64,000 nucleotides of DNA, taken from positions 572,122 to 636,121 of the forward strand of contig NMRA01000231.1 in the NCBI GenBank assembly GCA_002633005.1, given 5' to 3'. Shown here one piece after another: positions 11,998-22,771 of this stretch. The stretch is from Phoronis australis. Taxonomy: Eukaryota; Phoronida; Phoronidae. The first letter of the stretch is position 1. The number at the start of each line of letters is the position of its first letter. The notes under the pieces were generated by a model, which did no database searches, was not told the origin of the DNA, and saw only the letters and a list, made by a program, of their open reading frames with translations. Position numbers and translations under genes: made by a program.

Positions 11998-12435
11998 CTA
12001 AACCGGCTGAATTTCACCAGGGTTTGCTGTGGTATGAGTGGGGATCAGTTGGGTTCGGAGACAGCTTAGCCATTGGGCGGCTGCACGCTGGGAAGGCGCA
12101 CGGCCGGGAGTGCTGGGTGGCCCTGTAACATGCGATGCTCTGGTGGGAGCTACCCCAGGTCCTCCAGGTATATTTGTGTCTGCACTGCCATGTAGCTCAA
12201 TTTCCCTTGTAGTTAAGGTATAGCTGCGTCTGGTAGGTGGGTGCGGTATGGCGCCAGTGGAGGGGCCTATCATACACAGCGACCACAACTCCGGCTCTAT
12301 GGTCGCCCAGGGTGTGGCTGGGTTGCGAGCTTTGTGGGAGCGGTACTGTACTGCCCATCGTGAGGTATCCAACCGATCCCTCGGGTGATGTGCCCCAAGT
12401 CACACGTCTTGCCTGCACTCTGGAGGGGGGTTGAG
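11998..12435. other. GC-rich island of unknown origin
   Basis: Clearly richer in G and C than its surroundings, with long open stretches on both strands (minus 11998-12372, 124 codons, Pro/Thr/Gly-rich; plus frames too). Open frames on both strands probably reflect GC content. It could be a fragment of a retroelement or an old CpG-rich exon. I recognise no domain. Confidence 0.35.
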
Positions 12436-12682
12436 CTTCAACAAATACGGAGGCAAATCCGAGAAAGGCATCGGTCCATTTCCCATTGGTTGCGACTACC
12501 TTTTTCCCACATTCATCGCCACTCCTCTACCAGGGTCACAGCCCCCACGCGGGTTGAGGCGGTGGACAAGATTGTTCATCCATGAACAACCCTGCCCATG
12601 TGGCACATACTGAGCCAAAACACCACGTTCCTTACAATATATTTTTATCAATCCGTCAGGTCTACTCACTCAGCTTGACCGG

Positions 12683-12976
12683 AACCTGCTTTGCAGGTTG
12701 TTATAGCGCAGTTGGCTGTTTGATGTACCCACTTGGTACTTTATAATATGATATTTGCCCATTTGGCAGTTGTACCCATTTGGTACTTGTTATTGAATTT
12801 GCCGTTTTTCTCGACCCAGTTGGTAGGCAATCGGCCAATACCCTTATGTAACACTTTGTATTTTGTACCCATTTGGTACTATGCTAACTTGTGCAACTTA
12901 GTATCCGATACCCAATTACACATTGGGTATCGTAAATGTGTGTGTTATCTCTTGTAATTAAGGAACCCATCTGGTT
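12683..12976. repeat. Cluster of short hairpins with a CCCAYYTGG core
   Basis: Repeated small inverted repeats: GTACCCACTTGGTAC (12725), TGCCCATTTGGCA (12756), GTACCCATTTGGTAC (12772 and 12865), ACCCAGTTGGT (12814), GATACCCAAT/ATTGGGTATC (12907/12922) and GGAACCCATCTGG (12962). The loop stays close to CAYYT while the arms change together (GTACC/GGTAC, TGCC/GGCA, GGAACC/GGTTCC). The full form of the last one, GGAACCCATCTGGTTCC, sits at 14612-14628, beyond the transposon inserted here. Confidence 0.7.
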
Positions 12977-13243
12977 AAAGGCGAAGGCAACCTTTTTCCA
13001 TGTCATTTTGAGCTAAAATACGGTTGGTTGGTTATCCTAGACATATTTTCCATTTAATTACAGCTTTTCGTAATTTTATAAATTACTCGTCCGCTACTCC
13101 GGAAGTGACGTTTTAGGAGGCAAGCATTTCGCGCCAATTTCTTTTCATATAGTCGGACTGTGAGAGCTGCCGAGTCAGTCATTGTTCTACCTCGGTTGTG
13201 TTAAGTTCCGTCGTCGTTTGCTTTCATTTACTAGTCAGTCAAC

Positions 13244-13889
13244 ATGCCACCCTGTTGCTGCGTACCAGGATGAACTAATTATCGGCTCACGCGCGCTTTC
13301 CGATGGATGACACACTTCGCCGTACTTGGCTCGTTCGTGTGAAGAACGCACTGTTACCCGTCCACGCAACGTACAAACAGTGGAGAATTACCGTGTGTGT
13401 GGCAAGCACTTTCTGCCGTCCGATTACAAAAGGGGTTTGTACGCTGAACTGATGAAGGTCCCTGCGAAACAACGTCTGAAGAAGGATGCCATTCCGTCTG
13501 TGTTGATTCCCGGCATTCCCCCGTCGCTTCCCCCGAGAAGTGCGTTTTTGAAGCGAGAAGCCTCGCGAGCTGTGGCCAGTACAGTGACTGGAGCCAGTGG
13601 AAGCACTTCATCTACTGTCACCCGTGCCTCCGAACGCACCCCAGAGCGTGCAATTCCTGGAACCAGTAGTGATTCGCCCTGTGATGTTTTCTCCAGCCCA
13701 GAGCCTCTAAGCAGTCCTGCAGCGATATTGAGTAGTGGGAGTGATTACAGGCTCAGTTCGACACCCAGTGAAGCGTGTACAGTTCGCCGTCCAGTGAACA
13801 GATCGGTGAGCCAAACTTTGATCAGTTTATTGTGGAGCTATTTAGAAGGTGCCAGGTGTGTGGCGAGGGAGTCACACGACACGGTGTAA
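13244..13889 (+). pseudogene. THAP-domain transposase N-terminus (copy 1)
   Basis: The ATG at 13244 opens a THAP zinc-finger reading: C-x4 spacing (CCCVPG), then a stop where the second Cys codon TGT has become TGA. A 22-base segment present in copy 2 is missing, shifting frame. The continuing frame (13326-13889) has YRVCGKHFLPSDY (the C-x2-H part) and KKDAIPSVLIPG, equivalent to the AVPTIF box that closes THAP domains, followed by a Ser/Thr/Pro-rich linker. In an overlapping frame from 13775 comes CQVCGEGV...VTIQW, which resembles the start of the Kolobok-type transposase core; copy 1 lacks 27 bases there (the GHSGKW part). DNA binding at the transposon ends is the expected role. Confidence 0.8.
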
Positions 13890-13902
13890 GCAGTTTGGGT
13901 GC

Positions 13903-14268
13903 TCAGGTCACCATCCAGTGGGACAGTTGTTCCTCTGTCCGTGGTATGCCGGAGGTCCACTTAACCATGTCCAGTAGTGGCTTGGCCTCGTCGAAGTCTG
14001 AACAGCACAAGCATTCCATTGAGGTAGGCATAACAACGCACACAGAGCATTTCCACCAAGATGTGTCACCACGTCTGTCCTCAGTAGCCGCCTCGTTTCT
14101 CTCAACAGCTGCCTGTGCCTGTGCGTACTCTGCCTCGTTAAAATCGGGCTCAAACATGTACACACCCACTGAATGTCCGTGAAAAAATTCCTCATCACCA
14201 CTGCTGTGAACAAGGTCTCCGTCACTCACACTACTGTCACTGTGATACGGGTCACCGACTCCAGCCAT
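13903..14268 (-). CDS. Antisense ORF with P2X7 C-terminal (ballast)-like cysteine module, copy 1
   Basis: An intact frame of 121 codons from MAGVG. The N-terminal half is acidic and Ser-rich (HSSGDEEFFHGHS), followed by MFEPDFNEAEYAQAQAA, and then RRGDTSWWKCSVCVVMP and MECLCC. This matches the pattern R-x-G-T-x-W-C-x-C-x2-C-x-x-M-P-x4-E-C-x-C-C of the zinc-binding ballast domain at the C-terminus of P2X7 receptors, also found without the channel in many invertebrate proteins. The first cysteine (SWC) is Trp here. The later histidine/cysteine part of the module is missing. It reads toward the THAP gene and ends within about 15 bases of it. Function unknown. Confidence 0.7.
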   Translation of the reverse strand: MAGVGDPYHSDSSVSDGDLVHSSGDEEFFHGHSVGVYMFEPDFNEAEYAQAQAAVERNEAATEDRRGDTSWWKCSVCVVMPTSMECLCCSDFDEAKPLLDMVKWTSGIPRTEEQLSHWMVT

Positions 14269-14611
14269 TTTCAGCTTACAACACACTAAACAATCCCTAA
14301 ATCCAACGTAGTTGAGTTCTCTACTAACCTACATGTATCTTGCCGCAGAATACTCGCTGATGGAAAGTGGTGGCGACAATTGTTGTAAAACAGCACAAAA
14401 CAAAAGTAGAATAGAACAGATTCGCAAGATAAAGTCAACGTAAAACCAAGTGGCGGGAAACGCTTGTCTCCTAAAACGTCACTTCCGGAGTAGCGGACGA
14501 ATACTTTATAAAATTACGAAAAGCTGTAATTAAGTGTAAAATATGTCTAGGATAACCAACCAACCTTATTTTAGCTCAAATTGACATGGAAAAGGTTGCC
14601 TTCGCCTTTAA

Positions 14612-14628
14612 GGAACCCATCTGGTTCC
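14612..14628. repeat. Displaced member of the CCCAYYTGG hairpin cluster
   Basis: GGAACCCATCTGGTTCC, a perfect 6 bp stem with loop CATCT. It matches the half-hairpin at 12962-12976 on the other side of the Kolobok-like insertion. Confidence 0.7.
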
Positions 14629-14971
14629 TTAGGTGAAATATTCATTTGTAGAGCTGTGACCCTGAAATTCCCAATACAACCTAGAATATATATTATTGTT
14701 GTTGCTTTATTTGTCCCCAATAACTACAACTCTCGATCAAAACTTGGTCGAGCAGGTAGCCTGAAAACCACAGAGCAAACTCTCGTAACTAGTCGCAAGG
14801 TCGCTAGCTGTATCATGGAGGTGGTGAACTACATTTTAGCCACTCGCTTTTTGTTTTTTTACATATTTCTGAGAGGAATTTTTGTTGATTCGCCAACTTG
14901 TCTACGTTCTATATACATCGCACTTAGTATTTTACTTTATGGAACCGATTTGTCATGTCTTTCGTCGGAAC

Positions 14972-17900
14972 ATGATTAGTACTTTAACTTTAAACTGCAG
15001 AAGGCTAAAGGACAAAATTAAGAGAAAGGATGTCTTTGAACTTTTGAGACAGAAGTATTGCGGTATCTATTGCTTGCAAGAAACTCATGTTATTGAATCA
15101 GACATTTCTATTATTAGGGTCCAGTGGGGATATGATGTTTTCATGAGCCCTGGAACAAGGGAATCGAGAGATGTCTGCATATTGCTAAATAATAACTTTG
15201 AATGTGGAGTTGGTAAAACCCACCATGATGATAAAGGAAACCTTGTTGTCATCGAATTACCTATAGAAAATCGAATCTCAGTTAAGTTAGCTCAAATATT
15301 TATGGTCCCAACAAGGATGACCCTGATTTTTTTAGAACCCTGCTTCAAGTAGTCTCTGACTACGGTTCAGAGTTCAGATTTCAGTCTTGACTGTTTAGGA
15401 TACAAACACCAAAACAATAGAGCTACAAGAAAACACGTTATTAGTCTGATGTCGCAGTTAAATTTGGTCAAATACAAGCTAAACTAGGTTCAGAATTAAC
15501 CCTTGTAAGCAAGCGAGTCTGGACTTTTTCTAGTGTCCGACGAGTTTTCCTCTTGGATAGAAAATATTGAAACGTCCCCATGTTATAGAACCGATCCTCA
15601 TTGTGTCGTGATTACTATTCAGGCATCTAATTTATTTAGAGGTAAAGGTCTCTGGCGACTTAACAAATCTATATTACGTGATATAGAGCACATTAATTAT
15701 GTAGAATGCATCATAGTTAAAACAGAGAAGGAATATTTAACTCCTGATAATGACTCTAGTTTGTCAGACGGTCATTCGACTACACAACTCTCTTCTTCTT
15801 GAAATGATCCTAATGAATATTAGAAATTACACTTTGTCTTATTCAGCTTTCAAGAAAAAGGCATCGACAAGAAAATAATTTAGAGCAGCAATTAAGTCTT
15901 CTTAGAGAAATGATGAGCAACAATAATTCTGCTCTGCTCCTTGAAATTTATTCAGATTTTCAGAAACATTACGAAGAAATTAGAAAGGACAAAGTGAATA
16001 GCATAATACTGAGTCCTCGGGCAAAATGGATCGAGGATGGTGAAGACCGTCCAATTATTTTAGTAACTTAGAAAAACGCAATTACGTGAACAAGAATGTT
16101 CACGATCTTATAGACGAGACTGGATGACGCTTGACAAACAAAAGGCTATATTGTGTGCAATCGAAAAAACACATGCAAAGTTATATACAGCCAAAGAAAA
16201 TGACTCTCACCAATATGAGTTAGAAGACTTGGTGACCCCTGAAAATATATCGAAACTTGGCGCCGACTTGAAAGAAAAAACTAGAAGGACCAACAACATG
16301 TACTGAAGCTGTGGCTGTCCTTTAATGTATGAAAAATGGCAATACTCCGGGGACTGATGGTTTTCCTGTAGAGTTTACAATTTTTTTGGAAAGAACTGTC
16401 GCCATATTGATCAAATCTTTTAATTACAGTTTTCGAACCGGCCGTCTTCCTACCACTGTGCGTCAAGGTGTCATTACTTTGATTTCTAAGGGCAAGAAAA
16501 GACGCGAATACATGGAAAGTTGGAGACCAATCCAATTACTAAATTCAAGTTGTAAACTATTATCAGCATGCATTGCACAAAGGATAAAATCTGTTTTCAA
16601 TAAGTGAATTCGTCCTAATCAAACTGGGTTTCTCCCATGTCATTTTATCGGGGAGAACACCAGAGTGATTTATGACATCTTACAATATAATCGAGTCAAG
16701 GATATTCCCGGACTTCTGGTATTAATTGATTTCGAAAAAGCCTTTGATTCTGTGTCCTGGGGATTTCTTAAGAAAGTTCTACACTATTTCAATTTTGGTG
16801 ACGATATTATTGGTTGGTTCTCAATACTCAATGAAACTGTCCAACTTTCGGTCATTCTTTGTGGCTTCACGTCTAACTATTTTATCATTTGCCAAGGTTG
16901 CACCCAAGAGAATCCCCTTATTTTTTGTAAATGTGCCGAAATTATGGCATCTATGTTGAGACAATGCGAGAATGTTCAAGGCATAAAAGTAGGCTCTTTA
17001 GAATATAAATTAATACAATATGAAGACGACACGGTCCTCTTTCTAGATGGTTTTGAGAGCTCTTTAAAACAGTCACATAACCTTCTTGATCAGATTGCTA
17101 AGTACTCTGGTTTGACACCCAATATCGATAAAACTCTTTGTATTTGGATTGGATCCAAGACATGTTGTGGTGATAAGCTTTGCTGGGGAAAACGATTTAA
17201 AATGGACAAGTGCCCAGCTCACATCTCTTGGAATTACCTTCTCTGCCAACTTACAGGACATGATTCACTTAAACTACGTTGTAAAATTAAACGAGGTTAG
17301 AAAATGCATTGGAAATTGGTCAAGAAGAAATTTAACCACCTTTGGTAAGGTAACGGTTGTCAAATCTTCTGTATTGACAAAATTGATTTACCTCTTTTAC
17401 ACAATTCCTCTTTCAATTTCTACTTTTTAAAGACATTGAAAAAGAAATAATTATTGATGGGGTACCTCTTCTGATAAAAACTCTAGGAAAACCATGTTAC
17501 AGAAATCTGAAGATGGAGGTGGGAATATGGTCCATTTTGCGTCATTGGTCAAAGTTATTAAACTGACTTGGGTTCGGAGATTCTTCAAAAATAGTTATAA
17601 TAATGCTTCTCCTGGGCTACATCTTTTACAGTATGTGAAACTATTCATAATATAAACAATGACTCTTTTCAATTAGGCCCTTGTTTTTTCCTTGAAGCGT
17701 ACTAGGAATATTTTTTAAGGATTTTTATATCTTAATATATACGAATTTAGCAATCTGTGTGAGATAGATGATCCTTTGTACCAACCTTTGTGGTATAAAC
17801 CTAAAGTTTTTATAGACAGTAGTCCAATTTTTGGAACGAGTGGTTTCAAAAGGGTATACGATACGCATGTGATTTAATTCACTCTAATAGTGGATATATG

Positions 17901-17990
17901 GATGATTTCTTACCTTTTGTACACGTTTTAAATTTTGTCAGACTGTGTGCATTTTGGAAATATCAGTGTTGTTCATGAGAACATCAGTAA
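14972..17990 (+). pseudogene. L1/Tx1-type LINE ORF2, degenerate
   Basis: ORF2 of a non-LTR retrotransposon read across several frames. From 14972: apurinic endonuclease (LTLNCRRLKDKIKRKDVF, CLQETHV, SRDVCILLNNNFE), a linker (RGKGLWRLNKSILRDIE at 15640), then reverse transcriptase (NTPGTDGFPVEF at 16335, LVLIDFEKAFDSVSW at 16717, CAEIMAS, YEDDTVLFLDGF at 17022 where YADD is expected, SGLTPNIDKT), and a C-terminal region (PLWYKPKVFIDSS at 17785). The order and the SGL-x-x-N-x-x-KT block fit the L1/Tx1 clade. At least eight frameshifts or stops make it inactive. It begins about 360 bases right of Kolobok-like copy 1. Confidence 0.88.
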
Positions 17991-18039
17991 GTAAAAAGAC
18001 CTTGGGGGCAATACTTTATAGCGCAGATTGAGAAGTTGA

Positions 18040-18885
18040 AGGTACGTACACTACAGTGGGGTACGTACTCAACATTTCAACGACTTTTCAGGTTTATAAA
18101 AATTCTTTGAATTTGCTGAGAGTTAGTACATTTACCAAAGAGAACAAGAAAAAAGTACAGCATACATTTGCATATTTGTCTGTCATTCTTTGAAAACATG
18201 CAAATGTTAAAATATAGGGGTATGTACACTAAACAAATGGTAATTTTTCACACAAAACAATTGTATTTGCAATTAACACCCTCTTAACCTAACATTTTAA
18301 CGGAGGAAACTGTATATGTATCTGACAATTGTTGTTTAGTTACCGTGTAATATTTTTTCATGGTATTTGTTCACATCGGGGTACGTACACTACATTTCAC
18401 TCACATGTCAAGTTTATAACTAAATACTACTGAGAGTTAGTTGATTTATTAAATCAATTCAAAGAGAAAACGATAAAAAGCACAGCATTCATGTAAATAT
18501 CTGTCATACTTTGAAAATATGCACAAATTAAAATAAAGGGCTACGTACAACATACAAATGCTATTATTTCACTCAAAACAAATGCATTTGCAATAAACAC
18601 CCTTTTAACCTAACATTTTAAGGAAGTAAACTGTCTATAACCACTTACGAAGTGAAATTTTAATTCCATGGCATTTGTAAACATGGGAGTACGTACATGT
18701 ACACTGCAAAAGGGTGTACAAGTACGTACACTGCATCACTGTTTCTGCATCACATGGTAATACAAGGTTGTATGACCGATTATTTTTTGATAATAAGTAC
18801 GATGTTGTTTTTAAAATGAAACAATTTCAATTGCAATCACTGTTGCTGAATTCCACATGGGGGTACGTACACTACATTTTGATAG
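18040..18885. repeat. Satellite-like tandem repeat with GTACGTAC boxes
   Basis: GGGGTACGTAC-type boxes (often followed by ACTACATTT) occur near 18055, 18378, 18688 and 18858, with weaker versions near 18218 and 18538. The intervening unit of roughly 310-320 bases repeats GAGAGTTAGT, TTTGCAATWAACACCC and TAACCTAACATTTTAA in the same order. Two to three diverged units. No coding function. Confidence 0.7.
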
Positions 18886-18899
18886 CCTTTTTGGTCCAT

Positions 18900-20490
18900 T
18901 TTTCAACATAGAAGAACCCAGCCAATATCCAAATTTTTGGTTTGTTTGATATTGAATATTTTGCTGTGTTGCCTAGGGTAACATATTCTGCAGTTCGTTT
19001 TATTACTGGTAAATGCTATGTCCGATATTGCTCATATTGGTCATGTTGTCTATTGTGTCACCTTGTGGTCTCCTGTGCGAATTTATTTTATATCCATCAA
19101 CATGTACTCAGCAGTCTGTAGCACACCCATGACAAAGACCACATCGCTCAAAACGTGGATGATATTGTAATATATTTTAGTACCGACGCTCGTCGTTTTA
19201 GTTTTACTATTTTATATTTTTATCCGTCGGTAACTTCACGGCATTCCAGCATCTGTTTGTTACTCTTTTATTGCATTTTTCTGTTTTCCCCAAAAGAGTG
19301 GTATTGGATCTTGTTTCATTCTTTGTATAAATCAAATTGTTTGGAGAAAGTCTATATCCGGTGCGTGACAGAATAAATAGTGATTTAGTAATTAGTACGA
19401 ATAGATCCATTTTAAGTTGCCTAAAATCTGTGCATACATGTACATGTATGTACTTTTAAATCACTTGTTGACATGAACTTTACCATCAAAATCTATTTTT
19501 AGATGGTGTTTGCAACTTTTGTTCTGGGTTCAAAGCACTCTAGAGAATCTAGAAATTCATGAGAACAAATTGTAACAGCCAATAATACATGCATGATTGG
19601 ACACACGATGTTCATTTGGACATAATAAATGAAAAATAACAAAACAGTGTCCTTAAAAACAACGATTTGCGAGGACTACCGCTAGGGCTAGTGCTGGGAT
19701 CCAGCAGCCGCTGCGAAAACGGCGGCAAGACCTGAGAAATTCAGGAGTCAAAATCAAACAAATCTTCGCTATAGCCACCAAACTGAAAAGTACAGAAACA
19801 AAATGTATATTTGTGTTTACACTTCGAGTAATTAAACCATATTGCCTAGTTCAACTACCTGCACGTGTGGACGTCCAAACACTTTGCTCTAACATTTACA
19901 CATTTCGACATGACTTTTCGGCTTAGAAAATCCCCAAGCTCGAGCTGCATCACAGCTGCCGGAATTACTTATGCCACACAAACACCGTTTCTCCATTCTT
20001 ATGGCGCAATTTTGTGAGATAGAGACTAAAATAAACGTTACCTGACAAAATGTTGTTTGTCGGTTTGGAGACACTGGCGAAGGTTCTATTGTCGAGTATC
20101 ATTGACAGGTGGTAGTCTAGACAATGTATCATCAAGCAAGGGTCTCTCTGCTGAGGCCAAGGCTTGCATCACCCTAGTTATGCCCAACACCCTTATGTCA
20201 ATTTTTATGAGAATCCGACTATTTTTAAAGGCAATGACCAGACAATCAGGCAACCTACAGGGCGACAAAAGTGCACCTACATATGCATACAGTAAGAGGG
20301 CGCAGAAGAAGTAAAAATACTCCCATTGTCCACCATTTGCTTCACTAGTTATGATTTTGAACATCCATATTCAAAAGGTACATGTCAAAGTTAAAGGAGA
20401 ATGCCACCCGATTTAATTAGCCTTTTTTACCGTCTTAATCGTTCTATATCCACATCGCCTCGCGTACGGTCGACCTTACCTTGCCAAGAG
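18900..20490. other. Intron sequence without recognised gene
   Basis: AT-rich; a small minus-strand frame at 19889-20074 with a Cys-containing end (RCLCGISNSGSCD) and a 92-codon minus frame at 20086-20364 have no family I know. A plus-strand MITE-like phrase (TTAAAGGAGAATGCCACCC) is at about 20393. Confidence 0.3.
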
Positions 20491-20766
20491 GTGTCACGTT
20501 AAAGGCGAAGGCAACCTTTTTAATGTCATTTTGAGCTAAAATAAGGTTTGTTGGTTATCCTAGACATATTTTCCACTTAATTGCAGCTTTTCGTAATTGT
20601 GTTAATTACTCGTCCGCTACTCCGGAAGTGGCGTTTTAGGAGGCAAGCATTTCGCGCCAATTTCTTTTCATATAGTCTGACCGTGAGAGCTGCCGAATCA
20701 GTCATTGTTCTACCTCGGTTGTGTTAAGTTACGTCGTCGTTTGCTTTCATTTACTAGTCAGTCAAC

Positions 20767-21369
20767 ATGCCACACTGTTACTGCGTACCGGGATGTACTA
20801 GTTATCGTCTAACGCGCGCTTTGGGAGTACCTTAGCATCGCTTTCCGATCGATGACACCCTTCGCAGAACTTGGCTCGTTCGTTTGAAGAACGCAGCGTT
20901 ACCCGTCCACGCAACGTACAAAGCAGTCAAGAATTACCGTGTGTGTGGCAAGCACTTTCTGCCGTCCGATTACGAAAAGGATTTGTACGCTGAACTGATG
21001 AAGGTCCCTGCGAAACAACTCCTGAAGAAGGATGCCATTCCGTCTGTGTTGATTCCCGGCAGTGCCCCGTCGCCACCCCCGAGAAGTGCGTTTTTGAAGA
21101 GAGAAGCCTCGCGAGCTGTGGCCAGTACAGTGACTGGAGCCATTGGAGGCACTTCATCCACTGTCACCCGTGCCTACGAACGTACCCCAGAGCGTGCAAT
21201 TCCTGGAACCAGTAGTGATTCGCCCTGTGCTGTTTTCTCCAGCCCAGAGCCTCTAAGCAACCCTGCAACGATATTTGATAAGTTTATTGTGGACTTGTCT
21301 AAAGTGTTGGTCAGGAGCTATTTAGAAGGTGCCAGGTGTGTGGCGAGGGAGTCACACGACACGGTGTAA
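20767..21369 (+). pseudogene. THAP-domain transposase N-terminus (copy 2)
   Basis: From the ATG at 20767 the THAP domain reads HCYCVPGCTSY, HRFPIDDTLRRTWLVRLKN, YRVCGKHFLPSDY and KKDAIPSVLIPG: both C-x2-4-C cysteines, the conserved Trp, the C-x2-H pair and the closing hydrophobic box. One in-frame TAG (just before HRFP) is the only lesion in the domain. The frame ends at 21369. An overlapping frame (21336-21806) continues with CGEGV...VTIQWEFVAGHSGKWDS, resembling the first block of Kolobok-type transposase cores. The DDE catalytic part is absent, replaced by the antisense gene. Confidence 0.82.
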
Positions 21370-21382
21370 GCAGTTTGGGTGC

Positions 21383-21774
21383 TCAGGTCACCATCCAGTG
21401 GGAGTTTGTCGCGGGACACTCTGGCAAGTGGGACAGTTGTTCCTCTGTCCGTGGCAGGCCGGAGGTCCACTTAACCGTGTCCAGTAATGGCTTGCCCTCT
21501 TCGAACTCTGAGCAGCACAAGCATTCCATTGAGTTAGGCATAACAACGCACACAGTGCATCTGCACCAAGATGTGTCACCACGTCTGTCCTCAGTAGTCG
21601 CCTCTTTTCTCTCAACAGCTGCCTGTGCCTGTGCATACTCTGCCTCGTTATACTCGGGCTCAAACATGTACCCACTGAATGTCCGTGAAAATATTCCTCG
21701 TCACCACTGCTGTGAACAAGGTATCCATCACTCACACTACTGTCACTGTGATACGGGTGACCGACTCCAGCCAT
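21383..21774 (-). pseudogene. Antisense P2X7 ballast-like ORF, copy 2 (one frameshift)
   Basis: Counterpart of the ORF at 13903-14268. The N-terminal part (MAGVG, HSSGDEEYFHGHS) is in one frame and the rest (MFEPEYNEAEYAQAQAA, then RRGDTSWCRCTVCVVMP, MECLCC) in another, because four bases present in copy 1 are missing near 21668. Here the first module cysteine is kept (SWC), whereas copy 1 has SWW. The lesions of the two copies are thus complementary. FEPEYNEAE resembles the YEPEYTEEE segment that precedes this module in stand-alone invertebrate P2X7-like proteins. Confidence 0.72.
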
Positions 21775-22397
21775 TTTCAGCTTACAACACACTAAACAAT
21801 CCCTAAATCCAACGTAGTTGAGTTCTCTACTAACCTATCTTGCCGCAGAATACTCGCTGATGGAAAGTGGTGGCGACAATTGTTGAAAAACAGCACAGAA
21901 CAAAAGTAGAATAGAACAGATTCGCACGGTAAACTCAACGCAAAACCAAGTGGCGGGAAACGCTTGCCTCCTAAAACGTCACTTCCGGAGTAGAGGACGA
22001 GTAATTAATAAAATTACGAAAAGCTGTAATTAAGTGGAAAATATGTCTAGGATAACCAACCAACCTTATTTTAGCTCAAAATGACATGAAAAAGGTTGCC
22101 TTCGCCTTTAACCTGTGAGGAAGGTGAGAAACGACGCTAACGACGCCAGTGATTCATATGCAGAGTGAATGCCGCTATGTTGCGGTGCATCATTCCCGCT
22201 TGTCCGAACTAAGCAGCTGCGAGGGAAGCGAGTATGTCGTTTTTTTACTTCCTCGAGAGTCCGAAATGCTTAGGAAGTAGCTCATGGTAGTGAAGAATAA
22301 ATGTACGCTGTAAATAGCAAGTATGAGGCCGTGAAACATCTCCGTGTCTGTGGCCTGCAGACGTCGACAGTGCCTGATGAATTGAATGCCGGCTTAC

Positions 22398-22487
22398 CAA
22401 ATAACTTCATACGTTCCGTTGCCTGAGCTTGTTCACGGCGCCTCTCTAGTATTTCTTCATCACTGTATTCCTGTTTAAATTGACAGC
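22398..22487 (-). CDS. Candidate orphan exon, phase 1 at both ends
   Basis: A TTTACAG acceptor and G/GTAAGC donor frame 90 bases coding for a strongly charged segment with YSDEEILERRREQAQATER and MKLF. It is on the receptor strand inside intron 4 and its symmetric phase would fit between exons 4 and 5, but it would break Ig domain 2. It is more likely a chance exon, an alternative exon or a fragment of another gene. No family recognised. Confidence 0.25.
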
Positions 22488-22771
22488 CTGTAAACCTTAA
22501 CAATTCACCTGCGAAGCCGGGACTGGTAAGTTCTAGCTCGTCCTAAGTCGGGATTGGAAGTTGCCATGTTGGCGTTTATTACTGAGCATTCTGTTTCAAA
22601 ATGAATTATTCTCACCCTAACCAATACGTCTATAAAAGTGAAACAAATTCTGTCTCATTAGATGCAATTCGTAATGCCTTTGGGGTGTTCGTGAGTGCAA
22701 ATGATTTGAGAAGCCAGCAATGAATATATCACTGCGTTACCGGCTTTAGGTGCAATAAAACTAATTGACGG

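Larger units (their letters stand above)
12979..14607 (+). mobile_element. Kolobok-like DNA transposon, copy 1 (1629 bp)
   Basis: Ends are AGGCGAAGGCAACC and its complement, embedded in terminal inverted repeats of about 170 bp that reach GCGGACGAGTAA-type sequence and CTCCTAAAACGTCACTTCCG. TTAA flanks both sides (12975-12978 and 14608-14611), the target site of the Kolobok superfamily, whose transposases often carry a THAP domain. Inside are a THAP-domain pseudo-ORF on plus and a cysteine-rich ORF on minus, converging. At least 17 further bases (GGAACCCATCTGG) are repeated on both flanks, because the element sits in a repetitive hairpin cluster. A close relative is at 20503-22107. Too short to encode a complete transposase, so probably non-autonomous. 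Confidence 0.85.
20503..22107 (+). mobile_element. Kolobok-like DNA transposon, copy 2 (1605 bp)
   Basis: Same terminal inverted repeats and gene layout as the element at 12979-14607, about 90% or more similar by eye. Flanked by TTAA at 20499-20502 and 22108-22111 with otherwise unrelated flanks (CACG left, CCTG right), which confirms the TTAA target-site duplication and the element ends. Both copies lie in the same intron, about 5.9 kb apart and in the same orientation. They differ by independent small deletions and stop mutations, so they are separate insertions or an old duplication that has since decayed. Confidence 0.88.

Noticed and set aside
13354-13639. Minus-strand ORFs opposite the THAP gene
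   Set aside because: Shadows of the THAP coding frame; no motif, and not kept intact together in both copies.
12979-14607. piggyBac as the superfamily of the TTAA elements
   Set aside because: piggyBac also uses TTAA, but its elements do not carry a THAP domain and usually have short ends starting CCC; the THAP start and core-like block favour Kolobok.
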